Shown here: positions 13,053 to 13,706 of the stretch, in pieces
Layout: each line of letters starts with the position of its first letter
How positions within the stretch are numbered: the stretch's first letter is position 1
Assembly (NCBI GenBank): GCA_023386115.1
Contig: JAEWKL010000261.1
Location: forward strand, 1 to 13,706
Length of the DNA: 13,706 nt
Direction of reading: 5' to 3'
DNA from: Pseudomonadota bacterium
GTDB lineage: Bacteria > Pseudomonadota > Alphaproteobacteria > Rhizobiales > Beijerinckiaceae
The notes under the pieces: generated by a model
Databases searched by the model: none
Told to the model about the DNA's origin: nothing
What the model saw: only the letters and a program-made list of their open reading frames with translations
Program-made: the position numbers and the translations under genes

Positions 13053-13201
13053 GTCATTCCGGGGCCGCGCAGCGGAGCCCGGAATCCAGACGCGCAGGTG
13101 CCATAAGATAAAGCGGAACGCAGCCCGTTCTTTCCTGAACCATCCGCGGTTCTGGGCGTGCCTTCGGCACTCCGGGCTCCGCTGCACGGCCCCGGAATGA
13201 C
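13053..13201. repeat. 149-bp palindromic intergenic repeat with 30-bp terminal arms
   Basis: The left arm (13053-13082, beginning GTCATTCCGGGGCCGCGCAG) and the reverse complement of the right arm (13172-13201) agree at 29 of 30 positions. The roughly 90-base interior has no coding capacity. It resembles non-autonomous palindromic elements of alphaproteobacterial genomes; mobility is an inference. It is unrelated in sequence to the repeats at 5103-5245 and 13286-13457. Confidence 0.85.
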
Positions 13202-13285
13202 GCGGAGGGTGTCAGTTTCGCCGGAGCACCGCACCCGACAGCAATCCAAGTCGGCGCTTGCAAGTGGACACGTGTCCATGGGGCT

Positions 13286-13457
13286 CGCCTTTCCCGCACG
13301 GCTGAAGCGTCAGCGGAAGGAGATCTTGGATCCAGGGGAGAAGTGCCGCGAAGCGGCTCCTTGACTGCAACGTTGCCGACAGACGGACGCTTCGCGAAAT
13401 TTCTTGCTGGATCCCGGATCTCCTTCCGCTATCGCTTCGATCGTCCGGGAAAGGGCG
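13286..13457. repeat. Second palindromic repeat, about 172 bp, overlapping a minus-strand ORF end
   Basis: The core arms 13306-13335 and 13407-13436 match as an inverted repeat at 26 of 30 positions (shared core AGCGGAAGGAGATC..GGATCCAG). A looser extension runs out to 13286 and 13457, through CTTTCCCG and GAAGCG. Inside is a further perfect 9-bp pairing, CGCGAAGCG (13347-13355) with CGCTTCGCG (13388-13396). The right arm supplies the last codons and stop of the candidate ORF at 13429-13566. Confidence 0.8.
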
Positions 13458-13566
13458 TGGGGTAAAAACTGAACCATCGCTCATTCGAGACGATCGCCCA
13501 CCACTGCCCCAAAGCGTGCGGCTCGAGATAATCCGTCAGCTCGACCCAGGGCTCCCGCGCCGACAC
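13429..13566 (-). CDS. Candidate small ORF or frameshifted C-terminus
   Basis: On the minus strand a frame open from the window edge to TAG at 13429 has protein-like sequence from a GTG at 13566: VSAREPWVELTDYLEPHALG, then QWWAIVSNERWFS (45 residues in all). It begins just past the stop of the upstream frame. The last roughly 10 residues (TPFPGRSKR) are encoded by a palindromic repeat arm. I recognise no family. It may be a small gene, or the true C-terminus of the upstream gene after a frameshift near 13570-13590. Codon use is moderately GC3-rich before the repeat. There is no clear ribosome-binding site. Confidence 0.35.
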   Translation of the reverse strand: MSAREPWVELTDYLEPHALGQWWAIVSNERWFSFYPTPFPGRSKR

Positions 13567-13574
13567 CCGGCACT

Positions 13575-13706
13575 CTACCGGGAATCCGCCTCCGCCCGCG
13601 ACACCCGCAGCACCGGCGCCGGAGTCACCCTCGCACCCGCCGTCGCGCTCCCGCGCAAGACCGGCACCGCCTCGGCGGGCGCCACCGCGAGCGACCGGCG
13701 CAGGGC
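13575..13706 (-). CDS. 3' end of a minus-strand gene (partial)
   Basis: The final 43 codons before TAG at 13575-13577 have third positions almost all G or C, matching the window's real genes, whereas the other frames do not. The visible residues are basic and Ala/Val-rich (ALRRSLAVAPAEAVPVLRGS, then ending VLRVSRAEADSR). This is too little for a family call. The gene enters from the right edge. Confidence 0.5.
   Translation of the reverse strand, partial: ALRRSLAVAPAEAVPVLRGSATAGARVTPAPVLRVSRAEADSR

Noticed and set aside
10563..13187. Very long minus-strand open frame opposite the HlyD and ABC exporter genes
   Set aside because: Same antisense artefact: low-complexity charged composition, and it spans two well-identified plus-strand genes.
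12850..13299. Several minus-strand frames through the exporter 3' end and the palindromic repeat
   Set aside because: They arise from repeat sequence and antisense GC bias; no conserved protein character.

Overview
The window is GC-rich (about 70% by eye) with strongly G/C-ending codons. Its gene content (YfcG-type glutathione transferase, DUF2147 protein, Ndk, orphan molybdopterin oxidoreductase, Lrp/arginase/ornithine cyclodeaminase) and its intergenic palindromic repeats suggest an alphaproteobacterium of the Hyphomicrobiales, most likely Methylobacterium or a close relative. The organism call is from memory of gene families, not from a search.

Layout. 1-92 is the signal-peptide start of a gene leaving the window on the left. 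369-1043 is a nu-class glutathione transferase (yfcG-like), convergent with a secreted DUF2147 protein (1089-1613, minus). A divergent intergenic region with a perfect 8-bp hairpin and a good sigma70-like promoter leads to ndk (1957-2379), closed by a textbook intrinsic terminator. Then come a cytoplasmic Mo/W-bisPGD oxidoreductase with an N-terminal 4Fe-4S motif (2463-4553) and a small secreted Cys-containing protein (4694-5071). A nested palindromic repeat (5103-5245) separates these from an arginine-catabolism unit: a divergent Lrp/AsnC regulator (5292-5729, minus), arginase (5867-6832) and ornithine cyclodeaminase (6833-7885). The last two abut and would turn arginine into urea, ornithine, proline and ammonia.

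The most interesting part is 7886-12971. After an unusually long, partly AT-rich intergenic region comes a 46-codon gene (8381-8521). It encodes a peptide with a near-consensus double-glycine leader and a 31-residue core holding seven Cys, nine Pro and no acidic residue. Co-directional and closely spaced behind it are an LpxL/HtrB-type acyltransferase-like protein that lacks the usual catalytic acid, an HlyD/CvaA/RaxA-type membrane fusion protein, and a CvaB/RaxB-type peptidase-containing ABC transporter with an intact C39 Cys/His/Asp set. I read this as a compact export system for a Cys/Pro-rich, possibly acylated, ribosomal peptide. I do not recognise it as a described system.

The right end (12972-13706) holds a weak terminator, two further large palindromic repeats, and the 3' end of a minus-strand gene entering from the right, with a small overlapping-frame ORF that ends inside a repeat arm. 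No tRNA, rRNA, CRISPR array, insertion sequence or transposase was seen.
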